A DNA stretch of 64,000 bases from DATBLE01 sp963791425 (GTDB lineage Bacteria; Actinomycetota; Thermoleophilia; Gaiellales; Gaiellaceae): NCBI GenBank assembly GCA_963791425.1, contig CAWBSE010000003.1, positions 1-64,000 of the forward strand, given 5' to 3'. Both the position numbers and the translations under genes were made by a program. Shown here piece by piece: positions 25,741 through 34,243 of this stretch; the first letter of the stretch is position 1, and every line of letters starts with the position of its first letter. Below the pieces are notes generated by a model. It had not been told where the DNA came from, searched no databases, and worked only from the letters and a program-made list of their open reading frames with translations.

Positions 25741-25905
25741 GTCAGTCTCAAGGCCGGGGCATGGGTCGCGATCGGTCTGTGCTCGGCGATGGCTGTTCTC
25801 TCCGTGCTCGGGATCTGGTCGTACCGTGAGCGGTCACCCGTGGCGCACCCGAGCCAGACGGAGGAGCTCGTCAGCGAGCCGGAGCCCAGGGGCCCTGGCC
25901 GGTGA
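25741..25905 (+). CDS. Possible single-TM peptide or gene remnant
   Basis: The frame reads SLKAGAWVAIGLCSAMAVLSVLGIWSYRERSP and then an acidic Pro/Glu-rich tail, ending at TGA 25903-25905. The hydrophobic stretch (about 16-18 residues) looks like a genuine TM segment. No ATG or GTG lies before it except an internal ATG at 25789, and a stop occurs upstream, so this may be the tail of a broken gene. It overlaps the 3' end of the convergent pyridoxamine-oxidase-like gene. Tentative. Confidence 0.3.
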   Translation, partial: VSLKAGAWVAIGLCSAMAVLSVLGIWSYRERSPVAHPSQTEELVSEPEPRGPGR

Positions 25906-26293
25906 CGCGCTCGACCCGGATCCTGGTGATCCACCCGGCAGGCGGGTCGGGCATCGGGGGGAACGTCGTCCCCGGCCCGACGTAGACCTGCGCCAGGCGG
26001 TGCAGCAGCTCCGGCGCCCCGCCCTCGGTGACGCGCGCCGTCCCGTAGAGGACCGCGTAGTCGCGCATTCCGACCTGGTTCCCCGTCGTGGCCTCGAGCG
26101 ATATCGACACGCGCGGGTCACGCCTGACGTTCCGGATCTTTCGGTGCTCGAAGAGGTGGCCGGAGACGATCTCGTCGTTCTCGATCCCGATCCAGACCAC
26201 GGTCACCTGCGGGCTGCCGTCCTCGTTGAGCGTGACGAGGTGCGCGAGCGGACCCGACTCGATCAGGTCACGAACGGAGTCGAGCGGTGTCAG
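25871..26293 (-). CDS. PPOX-type pyridoxamine 5'-phosphate oxidase-like (F420/FMN) protein
   Basis: 140 residues reading LDSVRDLIESGPLAHLVTLNEDGSPQVTVVWIGIENDEIVSGHLFEHRKIRNVRRDPRVSISLE, then MRDYAVLYGTARVTEGGAPELLHRLAQVYVGPG. This is the split beta-barrel of PPOX/F420-dependent reductase-like proteins, with the substrate- or cofactor-contacting HRKIRNVRRDPRVS segment. The family uses FMN or F420. The N-terminal strand requires a start upstream of ATG 26206; CTG 26293 overlaps the upstream stop (CTGA) and gives the right length. The exact substrate is unknown. Confidence 0.72.
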   Translation of the reverse strand: MTPLDSVRDLIESGPLAHLVTLNEDGSPQVTVVWIGIENDEIVSGHLFEHRKIRNVRRDPRVSISLEATTGNQVGMRDYAVLYGTARVTEGGAPELLHRLAQVYVGPGTTFPPMPDPPAGWITRIRVERVTGQGPWAPAR

Positions 26294-26586
26294 CCGGTCG
26301 GCTCCTCGGGCGGCGCGGACGGGACCGGCTTGGCCTCCGGCTCGCCGGCTGCGGCCATCTCGGCCTTCAGCTCGGTGATCCGCGCGACCATCTCGGTGAG
26401 CTCGGGATGGGAGATCGCACCGCTCTCGACCAGCTCGACGGTCTTCCGCCCGAGGTCGTTGTAGGTCTGCGCGAGCTCGTGCTTCGACTGGAGGGTCTCG
26501 ATCCCGTCGCGCGTCATCTGCGTGACGTTCACCGTCGCCTCGCGCAGGCGATCCATGAACCCCTTGCCGGTGCTCTCCTCGGTCAT
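26290..26586 (-). CDS. Small coiled-coil protein of unknown function
   Basis: 98 residues: FMDRLREATVNVTQMTRDGIETLQSKHELAQTYNDLGRKTVELVESGAISHPELTEMVARITELKAEM, a long amphipathic helix pair with heptad character, then a Pro/Glu-rich tail. No transmembrane segment. It overlaps the downstream PPOX-like gene by a few bases and follows a single-TM gene by 10 bp, so the three are one unit. ATG 26586. No function can be assigned. Confidence 0.6.
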   Translation of the reverse strand: MTEESTGKGFMDRLREATVNVTQMTRDGIETLQSKHELAQTYNDLGRKTVELVESGAISHPELTEMVARITELKAEMAAAGEPEAKPVPSAPPEEPTG

Positions 26587-26596
26587 GGGCGCAATG

Positions 26597-26881
26597 CTAT
26601 TCGGTCTCTTCGCCCGGGAGGTTCTCGCCGCCGAGCATGTCGTCGATCGCCGCGCGGGCCTTGTCGTGGACGGCGCGGCGGCGCTCGGCGAGCGACTCGG
26701 ACAGCTCCTCGGGCTCGCTCTCGGCCGCCGGCTCCTCGACGCGCGTCTCGGCCAACTTGCGCTTCAGCTCGTCGGCCGGATCGACCGCCGGCGCGGGTTC
26801 AGGCCTGCGGCGGCGGAACCGCCACTTGAAGATCATCATCGCCCCCGCGGCGACGCCGAGCCAGGTGAGAAACCGGCGCAT
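26597..26881 (-). CDS. Small membrane-anchored acidic protein
   Basis: 94 residues. An N-terminal TM helix (FLTWLGVAAGAMMIFKW, residues 4-20) is followed by a basic stop-transfer (RFRRRR), then an acidic Pro/Glu-rich linker and a charged helix (LAERRRAVHDKARAAIDDML). It starts 115 bp from divergent rpsF. It is first in a minus-strand trio with the coiled-coil and PPOX-like genes. The pattern resembles small actinobacterial membrane proteins of unknown role. Confidence 0.58.
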   Translation of the reverse strand: MRRFLTWLGVAAGAMMIFKWRFRRRRPEPAPAVDPADELKRKLAETRVEEPAAESEPEELSESLAERRRAVHDKARAAIDDMLGGENLPGEETE

Positions 26882-26996
26882 TCACCGCCGATGCTACTCT
26901 TCCGCCGACTTCTCGCCTCGCATCGCACTGATCCGTTCCCGGCAGTGCCAGCACGCGAGGCCGATTCAGACCGAGGGAAGGGAGAACGAGGGAACT

Positions 26997-27578
26997 GTGA
27001 ACGAATACGAAATTCTGCTCATGCTCGATCCCGAACTGGCCGAGGAGCGCCAGACGGAGATCGTCGCGCGCACGAACGAACTGGTCGACAAGGGCGAGGG
27101 CAAGTGGCTGTCCCACGACGTGTGGGGCCGGCGCCGGCTCGCGTTCGAGATCGACCACAAGGCCGACGGCGCCTACCACCTGCTCCAGTTCGACGCGGAG
27201 CCGGCCACGCTCGACGAGATCACGCGCGTCCTGAAGATCACCGACGGCGTCATGCGCCACATGGCCACCCGCCGCGTCAAGGGCGGAGGCCGCCTGGCCG
27301 CACCGCCGCCGCTGCCGCCCGTCGAGGAACGCCCGCGCTACGACCGCGACGAGCGCCGCGACGACCGCAGAGACGACCGCCGTGACGAGGCGCCGCCCCT
27401 CGACGACGACGCTCCCGCCGCGGAGGCCGCTGCTGAGTCGGCTGCACCGGCCGAGGCCGAGCCGGTCGAGGCCGCTCCGGTCGAGGTCGAAAACGCCGTC
27501 GCGGAGCCCGAGGCTGAGGGGTACGCTGAGCCGACGGAGTCGGAGGCGCCCGAGACGGCGCCGGAGGAGGAGGCCTAG
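26997..27578 (+). CDS. rpsF: 30S ribosomal protein S6 with long acidic tail
   Basis: Residues 1-95 are S6: VNEYEILLMLDPELAEERQTEIV, the central WGRRRLAFEIDHKADGAYHLLQF strand pair and the RRVKGGG end. S6 binds 16S rRNA with S18 in the platform of the 30S subunit. The remaining ~97 residues form an Arg/Asp-rich then strongly acidic Ala/Glu/Pro tail ending TAPEEEA. Ordinary S6 is 95-130 residues, so the tail is unusual. GTG 26997 has GGGAAGGGAG upstream. First gene of the rpsF-ssb-rpsR-rplI operon. Confidence 0.95.
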   Translation: MNEYEILLMLDPELAEERQTEIVARTNELVDKGEGKWLSHDVWGRRRLAFEIDHKADGAYHLLQFDAEPATLDEITRVLKITDGVMRHMATRRVKGGGRLAAPPPLPPVEERPRYDRDERRDDRRDDRRDEAPPLDDDAPAAEAAAESAAPAEAEPVEAAPVEVENAVAEPEAEGYAEPTESEAPETAPEEEA

Positions 27579-27579
27579 C

Positions 27580-28020
27580 ATGGCGAACATCAATCGTGTC
27601 GTCCTGGTCGGGAACCTGACCAAGGACCCCGAGCTCAAGAGCACCGGCGGCGGAACGTCGCTCTGCAAGCTGCGAATCGCCGTCAACACCCGGCGCAAGG
27701 ACGAGACCGGGCAGTGGGTCGACAAGCCCAACTACTTCGACGTCACGGTCTGGGGCAACCAGGCCGAGAGCTGCGCGCAGTACCTCTCGAAGGGCCGGCC
27801 CGTCGGCATCGACGGCCGCCTCGAGTGGCGCGAGTGGGAAGCGACCGACGGGTCGGGCAAGCGCCAGGCTGTCGAGGTCGTTGCCGAGAGCGTCCAGTTC
27901 CTCGGCGGTCGCGACGACGCGGCCGGCGGCGGCGGCGCCCCGCAGTTCGTCCCCGCGGGTGCGGCCGGCGACAGCGCCGACTTCCCTGCGTCCGCAGCCG
28001 ACGACGACATTCCGTTCTAG
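27580..28020 (+). CDS. ssb: Single-stranded DNA-binding protein
   Basis: 146 residues with the OB-fold core INRVVLVGNLTKDPELKSTGGGTSLCKLRIAVNT, NYFDVTVWGNQAESCAQYLSKGRPVGIDGRLEWREWE and VVAESVQFLGG. A Gly/Ala-rich linker follows, then the canonical acidic tip DDDIPF that recruits replication and repair partners. It protects ssDNA at forks. It starts one base after the rpsF stop, in the standard S6-SSB-S18 arrangement that couples it to ribosomal protein expression. Confidence 0.96.
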   Translation: MANINRVVLVGNLTKDPELKSTGGGTSLCKLRIAVNTRRKDETGQWVDKPNYFDVTVWGNQAESCAQYLSKGRPVGIDGRLEWREWEATDGSGKRQAVEVVAESVQFLGGRDDAAGGGGAPQFVPAGAAGDSADFPASAADDDIPF

Positions 28021-28031
28021 AGAGGACACCG

Positions 28032-28313
28032 ATGGCGAACCCGAAGCAACGCGGAGGAGAGGAGAAGTCGACGTCGCGCCGCCGCCCGCCCCTGGGCGCG
28101 CAGCCGCGCCGCCGCAACTGCCGCTTCTGCCGCGACAAGATCGAAGAGATCGACTACAAGAACATCGCGACCCTCCGGCCGTTCATCTCGGAGAAGGGCA
28201 AGATCCGCTCCCGCCGCATCACGGGCGCGTGCCGCCGGCACCAGGTGCAGGTCGGCGCAGCCGTGAAGCGGGCGCGCGAGATGGCCCTGCTCCCGTACGT
28301 CTCCGGGAACTGA
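28032..28313 (+). CDS. rpsR: 30S ribosomal protein S18
   Basis: 93 residues: basic N-terminus, then RNCRFCRDKIEEIDYKNIATLRPFISEKGKIRSRRITGACRRHQVQVGAAVKRAREMALLPY, which is typical S18. The CRFC pair plus the Cys of TGACRRH suggest the zinc-binding type. It binds next to S6 in the small subunit. An AGAGGACACCG leader precedes ATG 28032, 11 bp after ssb. Confidence 0.96.
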   Translation: MANPKQRGGEEKSTSRRRPPLGAQPRRRNCRFCRDKIEEIDYKNIATLRPFISEKGKIRSRRITGACRRHQVQVGAAVKRAREMALLPYVSGN

Positions 28314-28317
28314 GGCA

Positions 28318-28908
28318 ATGCAGGTCATTCTGCTGAAGGACGTCGACAAGGTCGGCCTGCGCGGAGAGGTGGTGGACGTCGCCCGCGGCTACGCGCGCAA
28401 CTTCCTGCTGCCGCGCAAGCTGGCGCAGACGGCGACGCCCGCGCTCGTCGCCGAGCTCGAGAAGAAGACGAGCCAGCGCGCCCGCCAGGAGGCGTCGACG
28501 TTCGACCAGGCCCGCGAGCTCGCCACGCGGCTCGAGACGGCGGAGCTGAAGTTCGAGGTGAAGGCCGGCCCGACCGGGTCGCTCTTCGGCTCGGTCACCG
28601 CCACCGACGTCGCCGACGAGATCTGGAAGGTCGCCAAGATCCGCGTCGACCGCCGCAAGATCGGGCTGGGCGAGCCGATCAAGAAGATCGGCCGCTACGA
28701 GGTTCCGGTCGAGCTGTTCACCGACGTGACTGTCGACGTGTCGACGCTCGTCGTGCCCGAGGGCGGGGAGTTGCCGCCGGAGGAGCCGGCAGCGGAGGAG
28801 CCCGTCGAGGAGACGGTCGCCGAAGAGCCTGTCGCCGAAGAGACGGCCGAAGAGCCCGTCGGCGAAGCGCCGCCGGAGCCAGAAGCCAACTCCGCACCAG
28901 AGGAGTAG
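28318..28908 (+). CDS. rplI: 50S ribosomal protein L9 with acidic repeat tail
   Basis: Residues 1-148 are L9: MQVILLKDVDKVGLRGEVVDVARGYARNFLLPRKLA (N-domain), a long connecting helix, and FGSVTATDVADEI...KIGRYEVPVELFTDVTVDVSTLVVPEG (C-domain). It binds 23S rRNA at the base of L1 and stabilises reading frame. A 48-residue tail of EEPV/AEE-type near-repeats (AEEPVEETVAEEPVAEET) is added, paralleling the acidic tail of S6 in the same operon. The start is 4 bp after rpsR. Confidence 0.95.
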   Translation: MQVILLKDVDKVGLRGEVVDVARGYARNFLLPRKLAQTATPALVAELEKKTSQRARQEASTFDQARELATRLETAELKFEVKAGPTGSLFGSVTATDVADEIWKVAKIRVDRRKIGLGEPIKKIGRYEVPVELFTDVTVDVSTLVVPEGGELPPEEPAAEEPVEETVAEEPVAEETAEEPVGEAPPEPEANSAPEE

Positions 28909-28919
28909 AGACTTCTCAA

Positions 28920-29040
28920 CAGCCCCTGTGGAGGGGCTGGGGAAATCCGTAGGAAAAGACCGCTACTAGCGGTTTATTCGTCCACCGGTCTGTCCGGTGG
29001 TCATGGGAACCTACGTTCCCTTCCGCCCGCAAACGGGCGG
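28920..29040 (+). ncRNA. Array of five perfect hairpins between rplI and dnaB
   Basis: Five consecutive perfectly paired stem-loops occupy 121 bp: 28920-28939 (8-bp stem, loop GTGG), 28959-28973 (6-bp, loop ACT), 28982-29000 (7-bp, loop TCTGT), 29005-29020 (6-bp, loop CTAC) and 29023-29040 (7-bp, loop CAAA). No coding frame fits. The block ends about 60 bp before the dnaB start. It may be the 3' end of the ribosomal operon (processing or attenuation), a leader controlling dnaB, or an independent small RNA. It matches no family I can name. Confidence 0.6.
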
Positions 29041-29102
29041 ATTCGCGTCTGTGGAGATCGTTGTTGTTCAAGCCTGTTCGACCGTGTCCGGAGGTGGTTG
29101 AT

Positions 29103-30464
29103 TTGTCACACATGTACCAACTCGCCGAGGCTTCACCGACCGCCCCGGTTCCACCGCAGAATCTCGATGCTGAGGAGTCGGTCCTCGGCGCGATGATGCT
29201 CTCCCCCGGTGCGATCGGGGCGGTCAGCGAAGTCCTCTCGGCGAGCGACTTCTACCGGCAGAGCCACGGAGTCATCTACAAGGCGGCGATCGACCTGTAC
29301 GCGAAGGGCGAGCCCGTCGACGCGATCACGCTGTGCGACGAGCTCGAGCGGCGCGGCGAGCTCGAGGAGATCGGCGGCCGCACGCGCATCAACGAGCTGG
29401 CCACACTCGTCGCCGCGACCAAGAACGCCGGCCACTACGCGAAGATCGTCCGCGAGATGGCGACGCTGCGCGGCCTCGTGCGCGCCGGCCAGGAGATCGC
29501 CCGGCTGGGGCTGGAGCGCGAGGGGCTCGCCGCCGAGGAACTGGTCGACAAGGCCGAGTCGGTCATCTTCGACCTGTCCCAGGAGCGCGTCGCCGGCGAG
29601 TTCACGCACATCGAGGAGCTGCTCAAGGACAGCTTCGAGCGGATCACCGCGCTGTACGAGGCCGGGGCCGACGTCACCGGCGTCGCCAGCGGCTACAAGG
29701 AGCTCGACCGCCTCACCTCCGGCTTTCAGCCCGGCAACCTGATCGTCGTCGCGGCCCGCCCGTCGATGGGCAAGTCGGCATTCGGCCTCTGCGTCGCCGC
29801 CAACCTCGCCGTCCGTCAGTTGCAGCCGGTCGCCCTGTTCACGCTCGAGATGTCGAAGATGGAGGTGACGCAGCGGCTGATGTGCTCGGAGGCGAAGGTC
29901 GAGTCGCAGCGCCTCCGCACCGGCAAGCTCGCCCAGGAGGACTGGCCGCGCCTCACCGCCGCCTGCGACAAGCTCTCGAAGGCCCCGATCTACGTCGACG
30001 ACACCGGCTCGATCACGCTGATGGAGATCCGGTCGAAGGCCCGCCGGCTGAAGATGAAGGAGCCGAACCTCGGGCTGATCGTCATCGACTACCTCCAGCT
30101 GATGACGTCCGGGACGTCGGCCGAGAACCGCGTGCAAGAGGTGTCGCAGATCTCGCGCTCGCTGAAGGTGCTGGCGCGCGACCTCGACGTCCCGATCATC
30201 GCGATCTCGCAGCTGTCCCGCGCCGTCGAGCAGCGGCACGACAAGCGGCCGATCCTGTCCGACCTGCGCGAGTCCGGGTCGATCGAGCAGGACGCCGACC
30301 TCGTGATGTTCATCTACCGCGACGAGTACTACAACGGCGAGGAGTCCGAGTCGCAGGGCCTCGCCGAACTGCACCTCGCGAAGCACCGGAACGGGCCGAC
30401 CGACATGGTCAAGCTCTCGTTCCTCCGCCGCTTCGCCAAGTTCGCCGACCTCGCGCCGGGATAG
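29103..30464 (+). CDS. dnaB: Replicative DNA helicase DnaB
   Basis: 453 residues. The N-terminal domain is PPQNLDAEESVLGAMMLSPGAIGAVSEVLSASDFYRQSHGVIYKAAIDLY, with a helical linker, then the RecA-like helicase domain with Walker A AARPSMGKSAF, Walker B GLIVIDYLQLM and KHRNGPT near the C-terminus. It unwinds DNA at the replication fork as a hexamer. TTG 29103 is selected because GGAGG (29090-29094) is 8 bases upstream; the ATG at 29112 is too far from it. No intein is present, the length being normal. Confidence 0.95.
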   Translation: MSHMYQLAEASPTAPVPPQNLDAEESVLGAMMLSPGAIGAVSEVLSASDFYRQSHGVIYKAAIDLYAKGEPVDAITLCDELERRGELEEIGGRTRINELATLVAATKNAGHYAKIVREMATLRGLVRAGQEIARLGLEREGLAAEELVDKAESVIFDLSQERVAGEFTHIEELLKDSFERITALYEAGADVTGVASGYKELDRLTSGFQPGNLIVVAARPSMGKSAFGLCVAANLAVRQLQPVALFTLEMSKMEVTQRLMCSEAKVESQRLRTGKLAQEDWPRLTAACDKLSKAPIYVDDTGSITLMEIRSKARRLKMKEPNLGLIVIDYLQLMTSGTSAENRVQEVSQISRSLKVLARDLDVPIIAISQLSRAVEQRHDKRPILSDLRESGSIEQDADLVMFIYRDEYYNGEESESQGLAELHLAKHRNGPTDMVKLSFLRRFAKFADLAPG

Positions 30465-30488
30465 GAGGCACCGACGGAAAACGCACAG

Positions 30489-30695
30489 GTGATCTGGCTC
30501 GGAGCGGATGCGACCGACTACGCCGTCGCCTGTGAGGCCTGCGAGGATGACCGCACCTGGGCGCGCCTGCCCGGGGCGACGCTGGTCGAGGGGACACTCC
30601 GCGCAGAGGCCGACGTCGGCTTCACCACGTGCTGGCGCGGCCACCGCATTCGTGTTCGCAGGATCACCCGCCTGAGGGTGGTGGCAGCCCGCTAA
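30489..30695 (+). CDS. Small Cys/His protein, possible zinc ribbon
   Basis: 68 residues: WLGADATDYAVACEACEDDRTWARLPGATLVEGTLRAEADVGFTTCWRGHRIRVRRITRLRV. CEAC and CWRGH are spaced as a possible CxxC...CxxxH metal site. Start GTG 30489 is 20 bases after the AGGAGG at 30463-30468. An in-frame ACG at 30474, 5 bases after the same site, could be the real initiator if it is ATG with a sequence change. It lies between dnaB and a strong terminator, so it is probably the last gene of the ribosomal-dnaB unit. Confidence 0.6.
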   Translation: MIWLGADATDYAVACEACEDDRTWARLPGATLVEGTLRAEADVGFTTCWRGHRIRVRRITRLRVVAAR

Positions 30696-30698
30696 CGA

Positions 30699-30728
30699 GC
30701 CCTCGCTGCGAGGGGTCGCAGCGAGGGC
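30699..30728 (+). terminator. Strong hairpin terminator between dnaB unit and purA
   Basis: Arms 30699-30711 and 30716-30728 pair perfectly over 13 bp (core CCCTCGCTGCGA) around a GGGG loop. No T-tract, as is usual in high-GC actinomycetes. Confidence 0.75.
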
Positions 30729-30743
30729 AGCGGGTGTTGCGTC

Positions 30744-30749
30744 TATCCT
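30744..30749 (+). promoter_or_regulatory. -10 box TATCCT of purA
   Basis: TATCCT ends 7 bases before GTG 30757, predicting a leaderless purA mRNA. No convincing -35 hexamer is visible. Confidence 0.6.
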
Positions 30750-30756
30750 CCGGGGC

Positions 30757-32013
<1,257 letters not shown>

Positions 32014-32040
32014 CCGCGCCCGGCCCGAACGGCTGCGCCA

Positions 32041-32190
32041 TCCTGTGGACAAGTTGTTCCAGTTCTGTTCCACTCCTGGTCTCAGAGACAGGGGCTGAAA
32101 CGCCGGAACCATGCGGGCGGCCGGAGTTCCTGGGAGTTCCTGTGGACGAGAAGTCCCAGAAACGTTCACCCCCTGTCTCAGAGACGGGGG
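32041..32190. repeat. Two imperfect ~53-bp direct repeats each ending in a palindrome
   Basis: Copy A (32041-32094) and copy B (32138-32190) both start TCCTGTGGAC and end with a palindrome centred on GTCTC-A-GAGAC, flanked by C- and G-runs. In copy B the arms CCCCC and GGGGG extend the stem with one bulged T. A short doublet GGAGTTCCT lies just before copy B. The pair sits between convergent purA and an MFS gene and may act as a bidirectional terminator, but the extended similarity beyond the hairpin suggests a dispersed repeat. Confidence 0.55.
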
Positions 32191-32202
32191 CCCCGTCGAG
32201 CC

Positions 32203-33765
32203 TCAGCGCGGCTTCCGGGGTGTCAGACGGAATGACGCGACCAGGCCGACGACGAGGAACCCCGCGGCGATGAACGCCGACCGGCGTGCGCTCTCGACGA
32301 AGGCCTCCTCGATCGGCACGACCGCGGGCCGCATCACCGGCGAGCGCCGGAACGCGGGCAGGACCGCGCCGCCGCTCTCCTTGACGGCCTGAGCGACGGC
32401 GGCCGCACGCTCCGGTCCGAACGCCGGAACCGCGGCAAGGCGCTCCTTCGTGCCCGACGCCAGGCCGGCGGTGAGGACCGTCCCGAGGATCGCGATGCCG
32501 AGCGCCGACCCGACCTGCCTCGACGTGCTCTGGATCGCCGAGCCCTCGCCGGACTGGGCCGCCGGGACGTCGGCGAGGATCAGGCTCGTCAGCTGCGCGG
32601 TGGCGAAACCGACCCCGATCCCGTAGACGAAGAGCTGCGGGCAGAACTGCCACGCGGGCCGGTCGACCGCGAACGTGAGGCCGACCGCGACGATGCCGAC
32701 GATCTCGATCGCGAGCCCGAGCTGCACCACCCGGTGCGGTCCGATCCGCCGGGTGAGCGGCGCGGCGAGGCCGCCGGCGACGAACGCACCGGCGGCGAGC
32801 GCGGCCAGGACGAGACCCGTGTCGAAGGCCGAGAGCCCGAGCACCAGTTGCAGGAACAGCGGGATCACGAAGACGAGCCCGAGCTCGCCCAGGCCGACGA
32901 TGAGGACGGCGATGTTGCCGTAGCCGAACGTCGGGATCCGGAAGAGCGCGAAGTCGACGAGCACCGGCCGGCCCTTCCTCACGCGGCGGCGTTCGACCAG
33001 GACGAATGCGACGAGGGAGAGCACTCCGATCGCGAACGCGAACGGGACCACCGAGCGGCCGCCGGGCGCGAGGCCGAGGAAGGGGCGACTCGCGTGCCAC
33101 CAGCCGTACGTCTGCCCCTCGATGAACCCGAAGACGAGCCCGAGGAAGCCGAGTGTCGCGAGGACGACGCCGGGCGGGTCGTAGCCGGGGCGCGCGTCGG
33201 GGTCGCGGCTCTCGTCGACGAACAGGAACGCCCCGGCGAGGGCGAGGATCCCGACCGGCACGTTGATGTAGAACGCCCACCGCCAGCTCAGGTGCGTGAC
33301 GAACCAGCCTCCCGCGAGCGGCCCCAGCGCAGCCATCCCTCCGATCACGGAGCCCCAGATCCCGAACGCGATCGCACGCTCGCGGCCGCGGAACGTCGCG
33401 TTGACGATCGACAGGGTCGACGGGAGGATCAGCGCCCCGCCGACGCCCTGCAGGAAGCGCCCGAACAGCAGAACGGTGCCCGACGGGGCCAGCGCCGTCA
33501 CGAGGCTGGCGGCGAGGAAGATGACAAGCCCCCAGACGAACATCCGGCGGCGGCCGGTCAGGTCGCCCGTGCGGCCGACGCTGATCAGCAGCGAGGCAAA
33601 CACGAGCGAGTAGATCGAGTTCGCCCACTCCGCCTGCGTGATCCCGATCCCGAGGTCCTCCATGATCGACGGGATCGCGACGTTCACGATCGTCGCATCG
33701 ACGATGATCATCGCCACGCCGACCGTCAGCGTGACCAGCCCCAGCCAGCGTCTCGAACCGCTCAC
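32203..33765 (-). CDS. MFS drug exporter, EmrB/QacA (DHA2) type
   Basis: 520 residues with 14 predicted helices: TVGVAMIIVDATIVNVAIPSIMEDLGI (TM1), RTGDLTGRRRMFVWG (motif A), RFLQGVGGALILPSTLSIV, SWRWAFYINVPVGI, and late-helix SGEGSAIQSTSRQVGSALGIAILGTV. It exports hydrophobic compounds with proton uptake. The D-x-T-I-V-N-V-A-x-P motif is classic for DHA2 members. It faces purA convergently and is followed on the same strand by the long catabolic run, but is separated from it by 61 bp and lies at its 3' end. Start GTG 33765. Confidence 0.88.
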   Translation of the reverse strand: MSGSRRWLGLVTLTVGVAMIIVDATIVNVAIPSIMEDLGIGITQAEWANSIYSLVFASLLISVGRTGDLTGRRRMFVWGLVIFLAASLVTALAPSGTVLLFGRFLQGVGGALILPSTLSIVNATFRGRERAIAFGIWGSVIGGMAALGPLAGGWFVTHLSWRWAFYINVPVGILALAGAFLFVDESRDPDARPGYDPPGVVLATLGFLGLVFGFIEGQTYGWWHASRPFLGLAPGGRSVVPFAFAIGVLSLVAFVLVERRRVRKGRPVLVDFALFRIPTFGYGNIAVLIVGLGELGLVFVIPLFLQLVLGLSAFDTGLVLAALAAGAFVAGGLAAPLTRRIGPHRVVQLGLAIEIVGIVAVGLTFAVDRPAWQFCPQLFVYGIGVGFATAQLTSLILADVPAAQSGEGSAIQSTSRQVGSALGIAILGTVLTAGLASGTKERLAAVPAFGPERAAAVAQAVKESGGAVLPAFRRSPVMRPAVVPIEEAFVESARRSAFIAAGFLVVGLVASFRLTPRKPR

Positions 33766-33826
33766 GGCACGAGCGTCCCACCGCGCCCGCCCGTACGCAT
33801 CCCCGATTTCCCGCAGCCCGGTCGGG

Positions 33827-34243
33827 CTAGAGCCTGATCGAGCCGTCCTCGGCGAGCGTCCAGTGCGAGTTGTGGGCGACCTCCCACGCGTGGCCGTCCG
33901 GATCCGCGAACGCGCCCGAGTAGCCGCCCCAGAACGTCTCGGCGCCGGCGCGCAGGATCGTCCCGCCGGCGGCCTCGACCTCGGCGATCACCGCGTCGAC
34001 CTCGGCCGGGGAGCGAGTGTTGTACGCGAGCGTGACCCCGCCCCAGCCGCCGGAGTCCTCGACACCCGTGTCCTCCGCGAGCCGATCGCGGTCCCAGAGG
34101 CCGACGATCATCCCGCCGGCCTGGAAGAAGACGACGTCGTCGTCGGGCGCGGCGCCGGTCGTCCAGCCGAGTGCCTCGTAGAACGCGCGGGCGCGGGCGA
34201 GGTCGCGGACGCCGAGCGTGATCAGGCTGACACGCTGCTCCAC
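33827..34243 (-). CDS. VOC (glyoxalase-like) protein
   Basis: 138 residues: VSLITLGVRDLARARAFYEALGWTTGAAPDDDVVFFQAGGMIVGLWDRDRLAED, then AEVDAVIAEVEAAGGTILRAGAETFWGGYSGAFADPDGHAWEVAHN. Paired VOC modules with the terminal DPDGHAWEVA strand. Many such proteins are dioxygenases, lyases or resistance proteins; the ligand is unknown. GTG 34243 overlaps the upstream methyltransferase stop by one base (TAGTG), making it the last gene of the long coupled run. Confidence 0.75.
   Translation of the reverse strand: MEQRVSLITLGVRDLARARAFYEALGWTTGAAPDDDVVFFQAGGMIVGLWDRDRLAEDTGVEDSGGWGGVTLAYNTRSPAEVDAVIAEVEAAGGTILRAGAETFWGGYSGAFADPDGHAWEVAHNSHWTLAEDGSIRL

Noticed and set aside
28920..29040. Plain intrinsic terminator of the ribosomal operon
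   Set aside because: Five separate hairpins without any T-tract exceed a terminator; reported as a structured RNA candidate instead.
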